Assembly (NCBI GenBank): GCA_036504095.1 | Contig: DASXVS010000072.1 | Coordinates: 1 to 62,646, forward strand | From: Armatimonadota bacterium | Lineage (GTDB): Bacteria; Armatimonadota; DTGP01; JAKQQT01 | Direction of reading: 5' to 3' | DNA: 62,646 bases | Shown: in pieces, positions 34,802 through 43,597 of the stretch | Layout: the number at the start of each line of letters is the position of its first letter | How positions within the stretch are numbered: position 1 is the stretch's first letter | Notes under the pieces: model-generated | Seen by the model: the letters and a program-made list of their open reading frames with translations, nothing else | Told to the model about the DNA's origin: nothing | Database searches by the model: none | Program-made: the position numbers and the translations under genes

Positions 34802-34837
34802 AACGCCTGGCCAAGCTTCACCGCGGCCAGGCGTTTT
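34802..34837 (+). terminator. Intrinsic terminator after the FG-GAP gene
   Basis: A perfect 11-bp stem (AACGCCTGGCC 34802-34812 with its complement 34825-34835) with a 12-base loop, followed by TTTTCGCG. It lies 21 bases after the stop codon of the FG-GAP gene. Confidence 0.85.
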
Positions 34838-34921
34838 CGCGTCCGGCCCACGCTGACGCACATCCATGCTGAGTCCGCACGCATCCGATGCCAACGGATA
34901 CGGGCTCTGGCAGACTGTCGC

Positions 34922-34949
34922 TATGACTGGGTCCGCAGCGTGTTATAAT
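34922..34949 (+). promoter_or_regulatory. Promoter upstream of yebC
   Basis: TATAAT at 34944-34949 with TATGAC (34922-34927) 16 bases upstream lies 44 bases before the yebC start. The -10 is perfect; the -35 is weak. Confidence 0.5.
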
Positions 34950-34993
34950 CATTGGGGCGCATTGTTTTCCAATTCATCAGAGGGAGTTCGTAA

Positions 34994-35737
34994 ATGTCGG
35001 GACACAGCAAATGGCACAATATCAAACTGCGCAAGGGCAAGCAGGACGCCGAGCGCGGTAAGGTATTCACGAAACTCGGGCGTGAACTCATCGTCGCGGC
35101 CAAAGGCGGCAGTAACCCGGACGTGAACGTGCGGCTGCGGTTCGCCATCCAGAAGGCCAGGGAATCCTCAATGCCCGCCGATACCATCAAGCGCGCAGTT
35201 TTGAAGGGCGCCGGCGAGTTGGAGGGCCAGTCTTTCGAAGAGTGCACCTACGAAGGCTACGGCCCGGGTGGTGTCGGCGTCATTGTGGAATGCCTCACAG
35301 ACAACAAGAACCGCACGTTCCCCGAACTGCGCTCGATCTTCACCAAGAACGGCGGTCGCATCGCGGAAACCGGCAGCGTATCCTGGTCGTTCACCTCGTC
35401 CGGCGTGATTTCCATCCTCAAAGATGGCCTGTCCGAAGACGCCGTGATGGAAGCAGCGCTGGACGCCGGCGCGGATGACGTGAAGATCGAGGACGAGACA
35501 TACGACGTGCTGACCTCACCCGGCGACCTCATGCCGGTCCGCGAAGCCCTCGAAAAGGCGGGCCTGAAAGTCGACAACGCCGAAGTTGCGATGCTCCCGC
35601 AGACCACAGTCGAGTTGAAGGGCCATGATGCCGAGCTTACGCTGCGGCTGATCGACCTGCTCGAGGACAACGACGACGTGCAGGCGGTATGGTCGAACTT
35701 CGACATCTCCGACGAAGAGATGGCGCTAATCTCCTGA
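34994..35737 (+). CDS. yebC: YebC/TACO1-family protein
   Basis: 247 residues. MSGHSKWHNIKLRKGKQDAERGKVFTKLGRELIVAAKGG is the unmistakable N-terminus, followed by PADTIKRAVLKGAGE, YEGYGPGGVGVIVECLTDNKNRTFPELRSIFTKNGG and GSVSWSF. Family members act in translation of stalling motifs (polyproline) or as transcription regulators. A GAGGGAG site lies seven bases before the ATG, and a TATAAT-containing promoter precedes it. It appears monocistronic, bounded by a terminator on the left. Confidence 0.96.
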   Translation: MSGHSKWHNIKLRKGKQDAERGKVFTKLGRELIVAAKGGSNPDVNVRLRFAIQKARESSMPADTIKRAVLKGAGELEGQSFEECTYEGYGPGGVGVIVECLTDNKNRTFPELRSIFTKNGGRIAETGSVSWSFTSSGVISILKDGLSEDAVMEAALDAGADDVKIEDETYDVLTSPGDLMPVREALEKAGLKVDNAEVAMLPQTTVELKGHDAELTLRLIDLLEDNDDVQAVWSNFDISDEEMALIS

Positions 35738-35825
35738 AAAGGCCGGGGCGGCATTCGCTTAGTACGGAACAATGGTCGGCTCTATTTGAGCCCACAGTTC
35801 ATTGCGTCGTGTTCATTGCTTGAGG

Positions 35826-35854
35826 GGGTTCTTCATCTGTTGGAAGAACCCTTT
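35826..35854 (+). terminator. Hairpin after yebC, terminator-like
   Basis: GGGTTCTTC (35826-35834) pairs perfectly with GAAGAACCC (35843-35851), loop of 8, then TTTCC. It lies 89 bases after yebC and 62 before the next ATG. The U-run is short, so it could be a leader hairpin of the next gene instead. Confidence 0.5.
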
Positions 35855-35912
35855 CCGTCCTGCCCGATTCGGCCATCCTCCCACACTCTCGGGTCCGCAT
35901 GAGGAGCGAACC

Positions 35913-38273
35913 ATGCGCTGTCTCACCCCAACCCTGTGTTTGCTCGTCGGCTTCTACTCTGCGATACTGGCCGCACGCGCTGAATACCCTGCGCCGGCGC
36001 AGGCGGGCTTTCACCACTGTGCGCTCATCTATGACAAGGACACCCGCACGGCAGCCGATTTCGCCCCCTATGTCGCCTACGACAAGAAGCCCGCCTGGCT
36101 CTTCGACGCGTTCCTCTTTCTCATCCAGAACTCCGGCCGGGAGCGCGGCACGGAATACGGTCTGACCGAGAAGGTCGACTGGGAGTACCAACTGGACCGC
36201 TGGTTCGGAGCGGGGCGCGACCTCAAGGCGCTTGACGACGCGGTTGAAAACGCGACCCACTCCCTCGGCGCGCCGCCCGTGAAGCGGCGAATCATGTTGT
36301 CCATCCCGTATATCAATCGAGGGGTCTCCGAATTCGGTACCGTTGAAGGAAAGGCGACCGACCTGTCCACGGCCGCCGGCCGGGACGCTGCCGTGCGATG
36401 GTATCTCTCCGAAGCCGCCCGCCGCTTCGCGAACGCGCGGTATCGCCATCTTCAACTTTGGGGCTTCTACTGGATGCGCGAGGACATCCCGGAATCCGAT
36501 GTCGCCTTAGTAAAGGCCGTCGCCGACCAGGTGCATCGCGCCGGATTTCGTTTGTTGTGGATCCCTTACCATGGCGAAACCGGGATCGAGCGGTGGAAGC
36601 CCGCCGGAGTGGATGTGGCGATCTACCAGCCCAACTACGCGTTCGGTACGTGGCAGAGCGGCGGTCGGATCGGCCGCAACCGGATCGCGGAAACAGCGCA
36701 GGCAGCCAGGGCGAGCGGTCTTGGCGTGGAGATGGAAGCATCGTCTCTCACCCGGAGTGCCGCCGGCAGACGCGCGTTTGCGCAATACCTCGCGGACGGC
36801 GCAGCCTCCCGATATGGTTATCAGGCGGCCGCGACGGCTTACTATCTCGAGACCGATCTCGTTGAGCAGACATCGCGATCCATCGATCCGGAAGCCCGCA
36901 GATCGTATGACATGCTCGCCCGGTACGTTACAAACGACCCCGTCCCCGACCCCGACGCGCCGATTACCTGGCGATGGAAATCGGCGGCAGGCATCCCAAC
37001 CGCTGAAGCAAGATTTGGAGCGTCTCGACCCGTAGCCGCCGTTGAAATGTGCCTGAATCGGGGAGGCGGACCGGGATGGGGAGGGGTCGTCGAGGTTTCC
37101 GTTCTAAAAGCCGGCGCGCGGAAGTGGTCGCCCGGCGGCTGGGCCATTCGCGGCGTACAGCCTCCCGTTGAAAGAGGCTCTAAGTGGTTGTGGGTTCCCG
37201 TTGGCGGGGAAGCAACGGCCGTGCGCGCGCAGTTCCGCCCCGCCGGCGGCTCGGGTCCGCTGAGAGTGGCTTCTCTCGCCATCGACCCAAATGACGTTGC
37301 GGAGAGGAGAGCGCACATCGCGCTCGGTCAGCCCTATACCATCACCCCGGCCCGGCCGGGGAAATATGCGGATTCCGGCCATATGCTCACGGACGGAATC
37401 ACACTGGGCGGCTTTCAGGCTGGGCGAACCGTTGGCTGGATGGCCAACGGGAACAGCGTCTCCGTATCCTTCGATCTGGGCCGCCCGATGCCGGTCTCGG
37501 AGATACAGGCATTCACCCAGGGCGGCGGCGTCGGGGCAGTGTCGTGGCCGTCGTCGGCGGTTGCTCTCTTCGCCGACACCGGTGCCCCGCCGCGCACGGC
37601 GGAAGGGCGTGGCGGCCTTCCAAAGGGATTCACGGTTGTGTCCGGCGGCGCTATTCGGGTCGACCGCCGCCGCGCCGCCGACGACATGGACGGCCACATC
37701 TCGTTTCTACCATCGAAGCCCCTCCGTTCCCGGCACGTCACGCTCGTCATGACCTCGGACCAGTGGCTGATGCTCTCCGAGGTGAGGATCTATGCGAATG
37801 GTCGCAACGTAGCGCCAACAGCCCGCTATAGCCTGCGACCGTTCGCCGGAGGCGGCGGAGAGGACCCGGATGGCGGATACGCCGACGACGGCGTCCGTTT
37901 GACCGACGGGGTTATCGCGCGCCATTTCAACCCCAGCCAACTGACCGGCTGGCGGGACGGCGAACCGCGTACCATTACGGTGGATCTCGGCTGGAGGCGT
38001 CCGGTACGCGAAGTGACGGTGTGGGTACTGCAAGGGGGCGAAAACGGGATCCATGCGCCACACAGGGTCTTTGTGGACACGTCGAACGACGGTGTTACAT
38101 GGCAGTATCTCGGCGGAGTGGCGCCGTCGCAATTGGAGAGCGCCGATCGGAAGGTGTGCGTTGATCTGGCGTGCCGGATCTCCGCGCCGCAACCTGTCTC
38201 CGCCCGGTATGTCAGAGTTCGCGCCACCCAAACGCAGGAGTGGGCCATGTTGAGCGAGATCGAGGTGCACTGA
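35913..38273 (+). CDS. Secreted DUF4855 protein with two discoidin-like modules
   Basis: 786 residues from the ATG at 35913 (GAGGAG six bases before it), with a signal peptide (about 1-23, ARA). Residues 24-340 carry the DUF4855 signatures: FHHCALIYDKDTRTAADFAPYVAYDKKPAWLFDAFLFL, VKRRIMLSIPYINRGV, WGFYWMREDIPESD, RLLWIPYHGETGIERWK and VAIYQPNYAF. This TIM-barrel-like family is probably carbohydrate-active. The C-terminal half contains two galactose-binding (F5/8 type C) modules with the shared wording 'DGI..GGF/.HFNP...GW', 'VSFDLGRPMPVSEIQAF'/'ITVDLGWRRPVREVTVW' and a closing 'RYVRVRATQTQEWAMLSEIEV'. It overlaps nothing but is followed one base later by the M61 peptidase start, so the two form an operon. 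Enzymatic activity is unproven. Confidence 0.8.
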   Translation: MRCLTPTLCLLVGFYSAILAARAEYPAPAQAGFHHCALIYDKDTRTAADFAPYVAYDKKPAWLFDAFLFLIQNSGRERGTEYGLTEKVDWEYQLDRWFGAGRDLKALDDAVENATHSLGAPPVKRRIMLSIPYINRGVSEFGTVEGKATDLSTAAGRDAAVRWYLSEAARRFANARYRHLQLWGFYWMREDIPESDVALVKAVADQVHRAGFRLLWIPYHGETGIERWKPAGVDVAIYQPNYAFGTWQSGGRIGRNRIAETAQAARASGLGVEMEASSLTRSAAGRRAFAQYLADGAASRYGYQAAATAYYLETDLVEQTSRSIDPEARRSYDMLARYVTNDPVPDPDAPITWRWKSAAGIPTAEARFGASRPVAAVEMCLNRGGGPGWGGVVEVSVLKAGARKWSPGGWAIRGVQPPVERGSKWLWVPVGGEATAVRAQFRPAGGSGPLRVASLAIDPNDVAERRAHIALGQPYTITPARPGKYADSGHMLTDGITLGGFQAGRTVGWMANGNSVSVSFDLGRPMPVSEIQAFTQGGGVGAVSWPSSAVALFADTGAPPRTAEGRGGLPKGFTVVSGGAIRVDRRRAADDMDGHISFLPSKPLRSRHVTLVMTSDQWLMLSEVRIYANGRNVAPTARYSLRPFAGGGGEDPDGGYADDGVRLTDGVIARHFNPSQLTGWRDGEPRTITVDLGWRRPVREVTVWVLQGGENGIHAPHRVFVDTSNDGVTWQYLGGVAPSQLESADRKVCVDLACRISAPQPVSARYVRVRATQTQEWAMLSEIEVH

Positions 38274-38274
38274 G

Positions 38275-40125
38275 ATGATGCCGTTCGTCGTGGTCGGGTT
38301 GCGCCGCGCCGGCCGGACGGTCGCAGTCTGCGCCCTGCTCGCCCTGATATGCGGCGGCGTTCGCGCGGGCGTCCAGGTCTCCTATACGATCTCCATACGT
38401 CCAAACCGTGACTCCGTGCATGTTTCCACCGAAATCCTCAACGACCCTGATCCAACCGTGACCATCGCGATGCCCGTCTGGGTTCCCGGCTACTATCGCC
38501 GTATCGACCAGTGGAAGGGTGTGTCCAATGTCGCCTTCAGTACCAACGGTCGCACCGTCACGACCTCCCATCCCACGGATTCCACCTGGAACGGCGCTCA
38601 TGGCAGAGGCGAACCGCTGACAGTTTCCTATGACGTCAAAGTGCGAGAGTATGGCTTTGACAGCGGCGAGACGGCGACGACGATGGGACAGATGGGGGTT
38701 CACGTGGATGGCAACTCCGCATTTCTACACCCAGGGGTGGCCTGCATGTACGTGGAGGGTCACAAAGACGCCCCGTGCACCCTCTCCCTGAACCTCCCCG
38801 GCAAATGGAAGGCCGCGGCTCCGCTTCCGAGGGATGAAAATGGAGTCTTCACCGCTCCCGATTACGACGTTTTGAATGACAGTCCGGTACAGGCGGGAAG
38901 GTACACTTCGGTCTCATTCACCGCGCGAGGGCACGGATTCGAGATCATAACCACCGGGAAATGCCGCGTCTCCGAGCAAACGCTCATCCGGGTCTGCAAA
39001 TCCGTGGCAGAGGCCGCCATCGACCTTTTCGGCGGTTGGGCGCCCTTCGACAACTACCAGTTTCACTTCCATTTCCCGCCAAAGCGCGCCTATGCCGGCG
39101 CAGGGCTGGAGCACCGGTCGAGCTGCGTGATCGTGTTCTCCGGCGACACCCGTGACGGCGATTTCCTGCAGCACGGCGCGCACATCGTGGCGCACGAGTT
39201 TCTACATGCATGGAACGTGAAGGCGTTGCGACCGACGGGGCTGGGCCCTTTTGACTATGAGAAGGAATCCCCTACTCCATCCCTCTGGGTGGCGGAAGGA
39301 GTCACCGATTATTACGCCTATGTCATCGGCGCGCGGGCCGGCCTCTGGACGCCGGAAGAAGCCCTCCGGCGCTTCTCCGTGCTGTGGCTGGACTACCATG
39401 CCTCCTCCGGCCGTACAACGACCAGCCTGGCCGACAGCAGCCTGCACGTCTGGCAATCGTCCGACCCAAGTTCCAACGGCTCGGGCGGCACCAACTACTA
39501 CACGAAGGGCCTTCTGGCCGGCTGGCTTCTCGACGTCCAGATCCGCGCGGCAACCGGCGGCAAACGCAGCCTGGATGATGCCATGCGGCTATTGACGCGA
39601 CAATACGCCGTCGCAGGCACGGCATACCCGCCTGACGCGCTCCTGGAGGCCATCCGGACGGCCACGGGCGTCGATGTCGCGAGCGCCTACAAGGCCTACG
39701 CCAGCGGGGTGGACGATCTACCTGTGAACTCCATTCTGCCATTGGCCGGTGTTGGGGCGGAGACCGTTGAGGCGCCGAACGTGATGCTGGGCGTCAACAT
39801 CGAGCGCGGCTCAAAGGAAGCGCGGGTGGGCACGGTGGAGAAGGGATCGGCGGCGGAGGCAGCGCAGATTGCCCCCGGCGATCTTCTGCTGAAGATTGAC
39901 GGCGAGCGCGTCGTCGTCGGGCAACGCCCGCTCCTCGCCGGGAAACCGAGGAAGATCGGCGACTGCATCCCCATCGTTATCCGACGGGACACCGAAGAGC
40001 GAACGGTCACGGTCGTGGTACAGGCAACGTCCAGCATCGAACTGACCTTGATGCCGGGGCGCTCTGCGGCGCAGACGGCCGTGTGGAATGGCATCTGGGC
40101 TCGAAGCGCCAACCGCGCCCGTTAG
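38275..40125 (+). CDS. M61-family metallopeptidase with PDZ domain
   Basis: 616 residues, signal peptide (about 1-31, GGVRA). The N-terminal beta-sandwich (40-200) is M61-like (VSYTISIRPNRDSVHVSTEI, MPVWVPGYYRRIDQ). The gluzincin catalytic motif is IVAHEFLHAWNVKALRP (HExxH), with the second Glu ligand in LWVAEGVTDYYA and GAGLEHRSS before it. The C-terminal PDZ-like domain is about 500-590 (MLGVNIERGSKEARVGTVEKGSAAEAAQIAPGDLLLKIDG). The family includes glycyl aminopeptidases. It begins one base after the stop of the DUF4855 gene (TGAGATG), so it is co-transcribed with it. The substrate is unknown. Envelope or periplasm. Confidence 0.92.
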   Translation: MMPFVVVGLRRAGRTVAVCALLALICGGVRAGVQVSYTISIRPNRDSVHVSTEILNDPDPTVTIAMPVWVPGYYRRIDQWKGVSNVAFSTNGRTVTTSHPTDSTWNGAHGRGEPLTVSYDVKVREYGFDSGETATTMGQMGVHVDGNSAFLHPGVACMYVEGHKDAPCTLSLNLPGKWKAAAPLPRDENGVFTAPDYDVLNDSPVQAGRYTSVSFTARGHGFEIITTGKCRVSEQTLIRVCKSVAEAAIDLFGGWAPFDNYQFHFHFPPKRAYAGAGLEHRSSCVIVFSGDTRDGDFLQHGAHIVAHEFLHAWNVKALRPTGLGPFDYEKESPTPSLWVAEGVTDYYAYVIGARAGLWTPEEALRRFSVLWLDYHASSGRTTTSLADSSLHVWQSSDPSSNGSGGTNYYTKGLLAGWLLDVQIRAATGGKRSLDDAMRLLTRQYAVAGTAYPPDALLEAIRTATGVDVASAYKAYASGVDDLPVNSILPLAGVGAETVEAPNVMLGVNIERGSKEARVGTVEKGSAAEAAQIAPGDLLLKIDGERVVVGQRPLLAGKPRKIGDCIPIVIRRDTEERTVTVVVQATSSIELTLMPGRSAAQTAVWNGIWARSANRAR

Positions 40126-40165
40126 CACCCCGCCCGGGTCGCCGGGAAGCCGCAGGTACTCCCCC

Positions 40166-40417
40166 TTATTCGGGCCGGCCGTGAGCTTCCGTGCTTGATC
40201 GGTCGCCCATTCCGACAGCGAACGCCAAGTCTTCCAGGACGCCGGCGGCCAGCGCGGCCGCGGCGTCCGCAGCAGTCACCTCGGTGCCGGCCGGGACAAC
40301 CATTTCGCCATCGGCAACAACATCGCGCTGGGTCACGTGGCCAATGACGTACTGGAACTCAACGTCCAGCCGTTCGCCTTCTTCGGCATTCATCTCCGGA
40401 CTAACGCTGTCTTCCAT
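40166..40417 (-). CDS. Small acidic protein sharing a motif with the PRC-barrel protein
   Basis: 83 residues, no signal peptide. The core VIGHVTQRDVVADGEMVVPAGTEVTAADAAAALAAGVLEDLA has the pattern V-I-G-x3-5-V-x-D-G-x-(V/I)-x3-G-x2-(V/I)-T-x2-D-A, also seen at the C-terminus of the PRC-barrel protein at 23360, suggesting the same small structural unit. It ends near the convergent M61 gene and lies about 40 bases downstream of the membrane-anchored protein gene at 40457, on the same strand. Function unknown. Confidence 0.55.
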   Translation of the reverse strand: MEDSVSPEMNAEEGERLDVEFQYVIGHVTQRDVVADGEMVVPAGTEVTAADAAAALAAGVLEDLAFAVGMGDRSSTEAHGRPE

Positions 40418-40456
40418 TGCTGTTCCCTCCAGCGGCCCTGTTGCTGTGGGCCTGCG

Positions 40457-41008
40457 TCAAGCGGCCTTCGCGCCGCGTACAACCGCCGCGGCGCCCGGGA
40501 GCGGTTTGCACCGGATACGCCAGATCACGAGCGCTGCGAGGCACAGAACCGGAATTCCGACGTAGTTTAGCATCGGATTCGGCGGCCCTTCGGAAACCAG
40601 GCGGATGGCCCGAACTCCGTTTTCGGTGACCACCGTTGCGTATATGCGGTCACCCGGTTTGATGTCGTCGAGCGTACTGCCATCCGTCCGGCCATCCCGC
40701 GAGAGGACGATGCCCTCCGGGAGGCCGATTTTCACATCGCCGTCACGCACCGTCCGAACAACGGCCGTCTGCCCAGCCTTGTCGATCGACACCAGCACGC
40801 CTTCCACCGTTTGCGGCGGCGTTTGCGGAAAGAATGACTCCGACCCGTTCGCCGTAAGCGTGATAGGCGAGGTATCTACTTTGCCCGTCTTCAAGTCCAT
40901 CGGGGCGGTGTTCTGAGGCGCCGCGGGAGCGGGGTCAGAGGCTGCGCGGGCGACGCCGCAACAGATGGAAGCCAGGGCCAGGTATACCGCCAAACGTGAA
41001 TATCTCAT
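40457..41008 (-). CDS. Exported, C-terminally membrane-anchored protein of unknown function
   Basis: 183 residues from the ATG at 41008 (a second frame upstream is unsupported). A signal-like N-terminus MRYSRLAVYLALASICCGVARA, a Pro/Ala spacer, then an OB/barrel-like region (VEGVLVSIDKAGQTAVVRTVRDGDVKIGLPEGIVL, DIKPGDRIYATVV, of the kind seen in DUF5666-like secreted proteins). A C-terminal hydrophobic segment LNYVGIPVLCLAALVIW with basic end follows. Thus the middle part is likely periplasmic. AAGGA lies 13 bases before the ATG, a loose site. Same strand as the small gene at 40166. Confidence 0.6.
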   Translation of the reverse strand: MRYSRLAVYLALASICCGVARAASDPAPAAPQNTAPMDLKTGKVDTSPITLTANGSESFFPQTPPQTVEGVLVSIDKAGQTAVVRTVRDGDVKIGLPEGIVLSRDGRTDGSTLDDIKPGDRIYATVVTENGVRAIRLVSEGPPNPMLNYVGIPVLCLAALVIWRIRCKPLPGAAAVVRGAKAA

Positions 41009-41173
41009 CGATTCGTTACGATCCTTCGTCGGCAGGCCTCTCGTTTCGCCCGAGCCGCATTCCAAAGTATAACACGGATGCCCTTCCGCGGGCACGAACG
41101 ACACAATCGGCGGTCCGGCCACTGGCCGTCCGCCGATTGATTCCCTCGTCTATGCAATTGTCAGGGTGTCTGG

Positions 41174-41491
41174 TTACCACCACGAGTTCAGTCTTGCGAC
41201 TCTGTAAGCCGCCAGCAGTTCAAACCATTTCAGGTCGGGTTCCCGAACAGGTTCTTCGACATCATGCGGCCAGCGATATTCGCTGCGCGGCCCCGCTGCC
41301 ACCGCGAGTGCGACAGGCTCCGCGAGCCCCAGATTGGCGGTTGGCGCTACGAGACGGAATGGACCGCCCTGCGGAAGCGTCGTCGGACGGGACAGACGGT
41401 GTACGACACCGGTGCTTGTATTGAGATATGTTCCCCGAGGAGCGCAATGTCCGCCGGCAAACATTTGATCGGCTGTCATTTCCATAGCCAC
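41174..41491 (-). CDS. Small conserved-looking protein with strong ribosome-binding site
   Basis: 105 residues starting at GTG 41491 (the ATG two codons on is possible), with AAGGAG nine bases before the GTG. Sequence features: MFAGGHCAPRGTYLNTSTGVVHRLSRPTTLPQGGPFRL, with Cys/His near the N-terminus, and an acidic/aromatic tail EPDLKWFELLAAYRVARLNSWW. No signal peptide. I do not recognise the family. The good translation signal and balanced composition make it a real gene. A 13-bp palindrome (41590-41602) lies about 100 bases upstream. Neighbours are unrelated. Confidence 0.65.
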   Translation of the reverse strand: MAMEMTADQMFAGGHCAPRGTYLNTSTGVVHRLSRPTTLPQGGPFRLVAPTANLGLAEPVALAVAAGPRSEYRWPHDVEEPVREPDLKWFELLAAYRVARLNSWW

Positions 41492-41589
41492 GGTTTTTTT
41501 CTCCTTTCCAGTGACCTTTGTTCTACATATAAAGTTTACCCCACTGAGGGTTGCCGTATGTTTTCGTACGCGTTAACGTTAGGTTAATA

Positions 41590-41602
41590 GATTGAGTCAA
41601 TC
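41590..41602. promoter_or_regulatory. Perfect palindrome, possible operator
   Basis: GATTGA-G-TCAATC is a 13-bp perfect palindrome in the 272-bp gap between two minus-strand genes. It could be an operator for the gene starting at 41491. Just left of it lies CGTTAACG (about 41572), a second palindrome. No regulator is known. Confidence 0.3.
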
Positions 41603-41763
41603 ACGAATGATTGGACACGTCACAATGGGCCGAATTTATGAGTGCGGAACCGACCGGAGGCGGCGCGCCGGATAATTGGCACAAAGACCGCCGGAGATAT
41701 CTCCATCCCCGACGGCCATGTGGCGCAAACCCGCAGCATGCAGCAGACGGACCGTGAGTCCCG

Positions 41764-42462
41764 CTACGCGAGGTCAAAGACGAGCACTTCGGCCTTGGAC
41801 TCTCCGGTGATAGTGAGCAAACCCTCGTCGCGTACCGCGGCGCCGTCGCCCGCGGAAAGGGCGAGCCCGTTCAGGTTGACTGCTCCCGTGGCAATATGAA
41901 CCCACGAGAACCTGCCTTCCGCCAGGTGGTGGTGGACGGCGGCGCCCGGTTCCAGCCTGGTTACATAGAGATCGGCGTCCTGGTGGATGGTCACGGAGCC
42001 TTCGCGCCCGTCGCGAGAGGCGACCAGGCACATTCGGCCTTGCCGCGCCGAATCCGGGAATTGCGTTTGCTCATAGGACGGCGTGAGCCCGTGCCTTTCC
42101 GGCATGAGCCATATCTGCAGTAAATGAACACGGTCCGCTTCCGAAGGGTTGAACTCACTGTGCGTTATCCCGGTGCCCGCCGTCATCCTCTGCACCTCAT
42201 CCGGCCGGATGATCGATCCGTTGCCCAGGCTGTCGCGGTGCTCAAGCCCGCCTTCCAGCACAACGGTGACGATTTCCATGTCGCGATGCGGGTGTGTCGG
42301 GAAGCCACCGCCTGGCGCTATCCGGTCGTCGTTGATGACGCGAAGGCTTCGATAGTGGATGTGAGCGGGATCGTGATAGTCCCCGAACGAGAACGTGTGC
42401 CGGCTGTCCAGCCATCCCCAGTCAGTGACACCCCGCTCACTCGCGGGCCTGATCATAACCAT
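41764..42462 (-). CDS. Pirin-family protein (cupin)
   Basis: 232 residues from the ATG at 42462 (VMIRPASERGVTDWGWLDSRHTFSFGDYHDP). Pirin signatures: the N-terminal cupin with metal ligands in GGGFPTHPHRDMEIVTVVLEGGLEHRDSLGN, GTGITHSEFN and LLQIWLMP. Most pirins of this type have quercetinase-like or redox-responsive roles in the cytoplasm. It lies seven bases downstream of the nitroreductase stop and in the same operon as marR, suggesting response to electrophiles or quinones. Length matches the family. Confidence 0.9.
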   Translation of the reverse strand: MVMIRPASERGVTDWGWLDSRHTFSFGDYHDPAHIHYRSLRVINDDRIAPGGGFPTHPHRDMEIVTVVLEGGLEHRDSLGNGSIIRPDEVQRMTAGTGITHSEFNPSEADRVHLLQIWLMPERHGLTPSYEQTQFPDSARQGRMCLVASRDGREGSVTIHQDADLYVTRLEPGAAVHHHLAEGRFSWVHIATGAVNLNGLALSAGDGAAVRDEGLLTITGESKAEVLVFDLA

Positions 42463-42469
42463 TTCGCCG

Positions 42470-43111
42470 TTATCTTTCCTGATCGTTTGAACCGTGGCTG
42501 CCGCCGGCTGGCGAGAGCGCTGCCACCGGCGCTCCCCAGGTATCGCCGAAGGCGATCTCGTCAAGGGGCCTTCGCGTCCTTGGGTCCGTTTCGGACGCCC
42601 GGTAAGCCTCCGGCAGGGTAGCCGGGTCGCCCTCGTAACCGATGGCGATGGCGGTGGCGGCGTGAAAGCCTTCCGGAATACCGAATACCTCACGCGCCTT
42701 GTCCGGCAGAATCCCACCCATCTGGTGAACTGCCAGCCCGCGGGCCGTGGCCTCAAACGTCATGTTGGCGGATGCCGCCCCGAGGTCGTGTGCCGCCGAG
42801 CGGTTTGGCGCGTCGTTATGGGTGAAGGTCTCTTTCACGACGCCCAGCATCAGGACCTGCGCGTTCCGGGCCCACGCCTGATTCGCCGGGACAAGGCACT
42901 CAAGCACGCGAGCAAATTGCTCGGGCCGATCCCGGGTCGCGACGATGTAGCGCCACGGTTGCTCGTTAAACGAGGACGCGGCCCAACGCGCGGCCTCGAG
43001 GATGCTGCGCAGGTCCTCCTCGGAGACCGGCTGCGCTGTAAACGCGCGCGGGCTCCAACGCTGCACCAGAATCTCATGTATCGGGTTGTCAGTTTTCGCC
43101 GGTTTCGCCAT
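42470..43111 (-). CDS. Nitroreductase-family oxidoreductase
   Basis: 213 residues from the ATG at 43111 (GAGGA six bases upstream). FMN-dependent fold: HEILVQRWSPRAFTAQPVSEEDLRSILEAARWAASSFNEQPWRYIVATR at the N-terminus (binding the FMN phosphate via RWSPRAF, SSFNEQPWR), HDLGAASANMTFEATARGLAVHQMGG, and AIAIGYEG near the end. Reduces nitro compounds or quinones with NAD(P)H. Its start overlaps the marR end by 23 bases and it is followed by the pirin gene; the trio is a typical redox-stress operon under a local repressor. Confidence 0.93.
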   Translation of the reverse strand: MAKPAKTDNPIHEILVQRWSPRAFTAQPVSEEDLRSILEAARWAASSFNEQPWRYIVATRDRPEQFARVLECLVPANQAWARNAQVLMLGVVKETFTHNDAPNRSAAHDLGAASANMTFEATARGLAVHQMGGILPDKAREVFGIPEGFHAATAIAIGYEGDPATLPEAYRASETDPRTRRPLDEIAFGDTWGAPVAALSPAGGSHGSNDQER

Positions 43112-43592
43112 TAGTAGTCCTCTTGCTTTCTGTGAGTCGCGGACCGCTGTCCCCGCGCCCGAGGCGCCGGCACAGCAAGCCCAAAGCCTCCTGTTCTCCG
43201 GGGGACAGGCTGGATAGCGCCTCGCGCACAACCTTAACGTGCTCAGGGAACAGCCGGGTGATCAGTTCTCGCCCGGTATCGGTCAGATGCACCGTTGAAA
43301 GGCGCCTGTCGCTTGCGTCGCGAACGCGCCGTACCATGCCCTGCTTTTCCAGATTGTCCACCACAAGCGTGATGTTGCCCCCGCTCTTCAGGAGTTTCTC
43401 GCTCAGAGTGCGTTGGCACATCGGCCCAAGATGGAAGACAGCCTCCAGAACGCCGAACTGCGTGACGGTGAGGGAGTGACGTGCGAGGTGCGCATTCGCC
43501 CTCGCGGAGACCGTGTCGGCGCAGCGAAGCAGCTTGACGAAAGTGTCCAAAGCCCTCCGCTCATCCTCTGTCCCGATATAGTGAGTTCCCAT
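43089..43592 (-). CDS. MarR-family transcriptional regulator
   Basis: 167 residues with the winged-helix core: HSLTVTQFGVLEAVFHLGPMCQRTLSEKLLKSGGNITLVVDNLEKQGMVRRVRDASDRRLSTVHLTDTGRELI. It probably represses its own operon (nitroreductase, pirin) until a small phenolic or quinone ligand binds. Overlaps the nitroreductase start by 23 bases. A 20-bp inverted repeat lies just before its start and overlaps the ribosome-binding site GAGG. The two-domain layout and 'DASDRR' wing are standard. Confidence 0.93.
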   Translation of the reverse strand: MGTHYIGTEDERRALDTFVKLLRCADTVSARANAHLARHSLTVTQFGVLEAVFHLGPMCQRTLSEKLLKSGGNITLVVDNLEKQGMVRRVRDASDRRLSTVHLTDTGRELITRLFPEHVKVVREALSSLSPGEQEALGLLCRRLGRGDSGPRLTESKRTTNGETGEN

Positions 43593-43597
43593 TGTAC

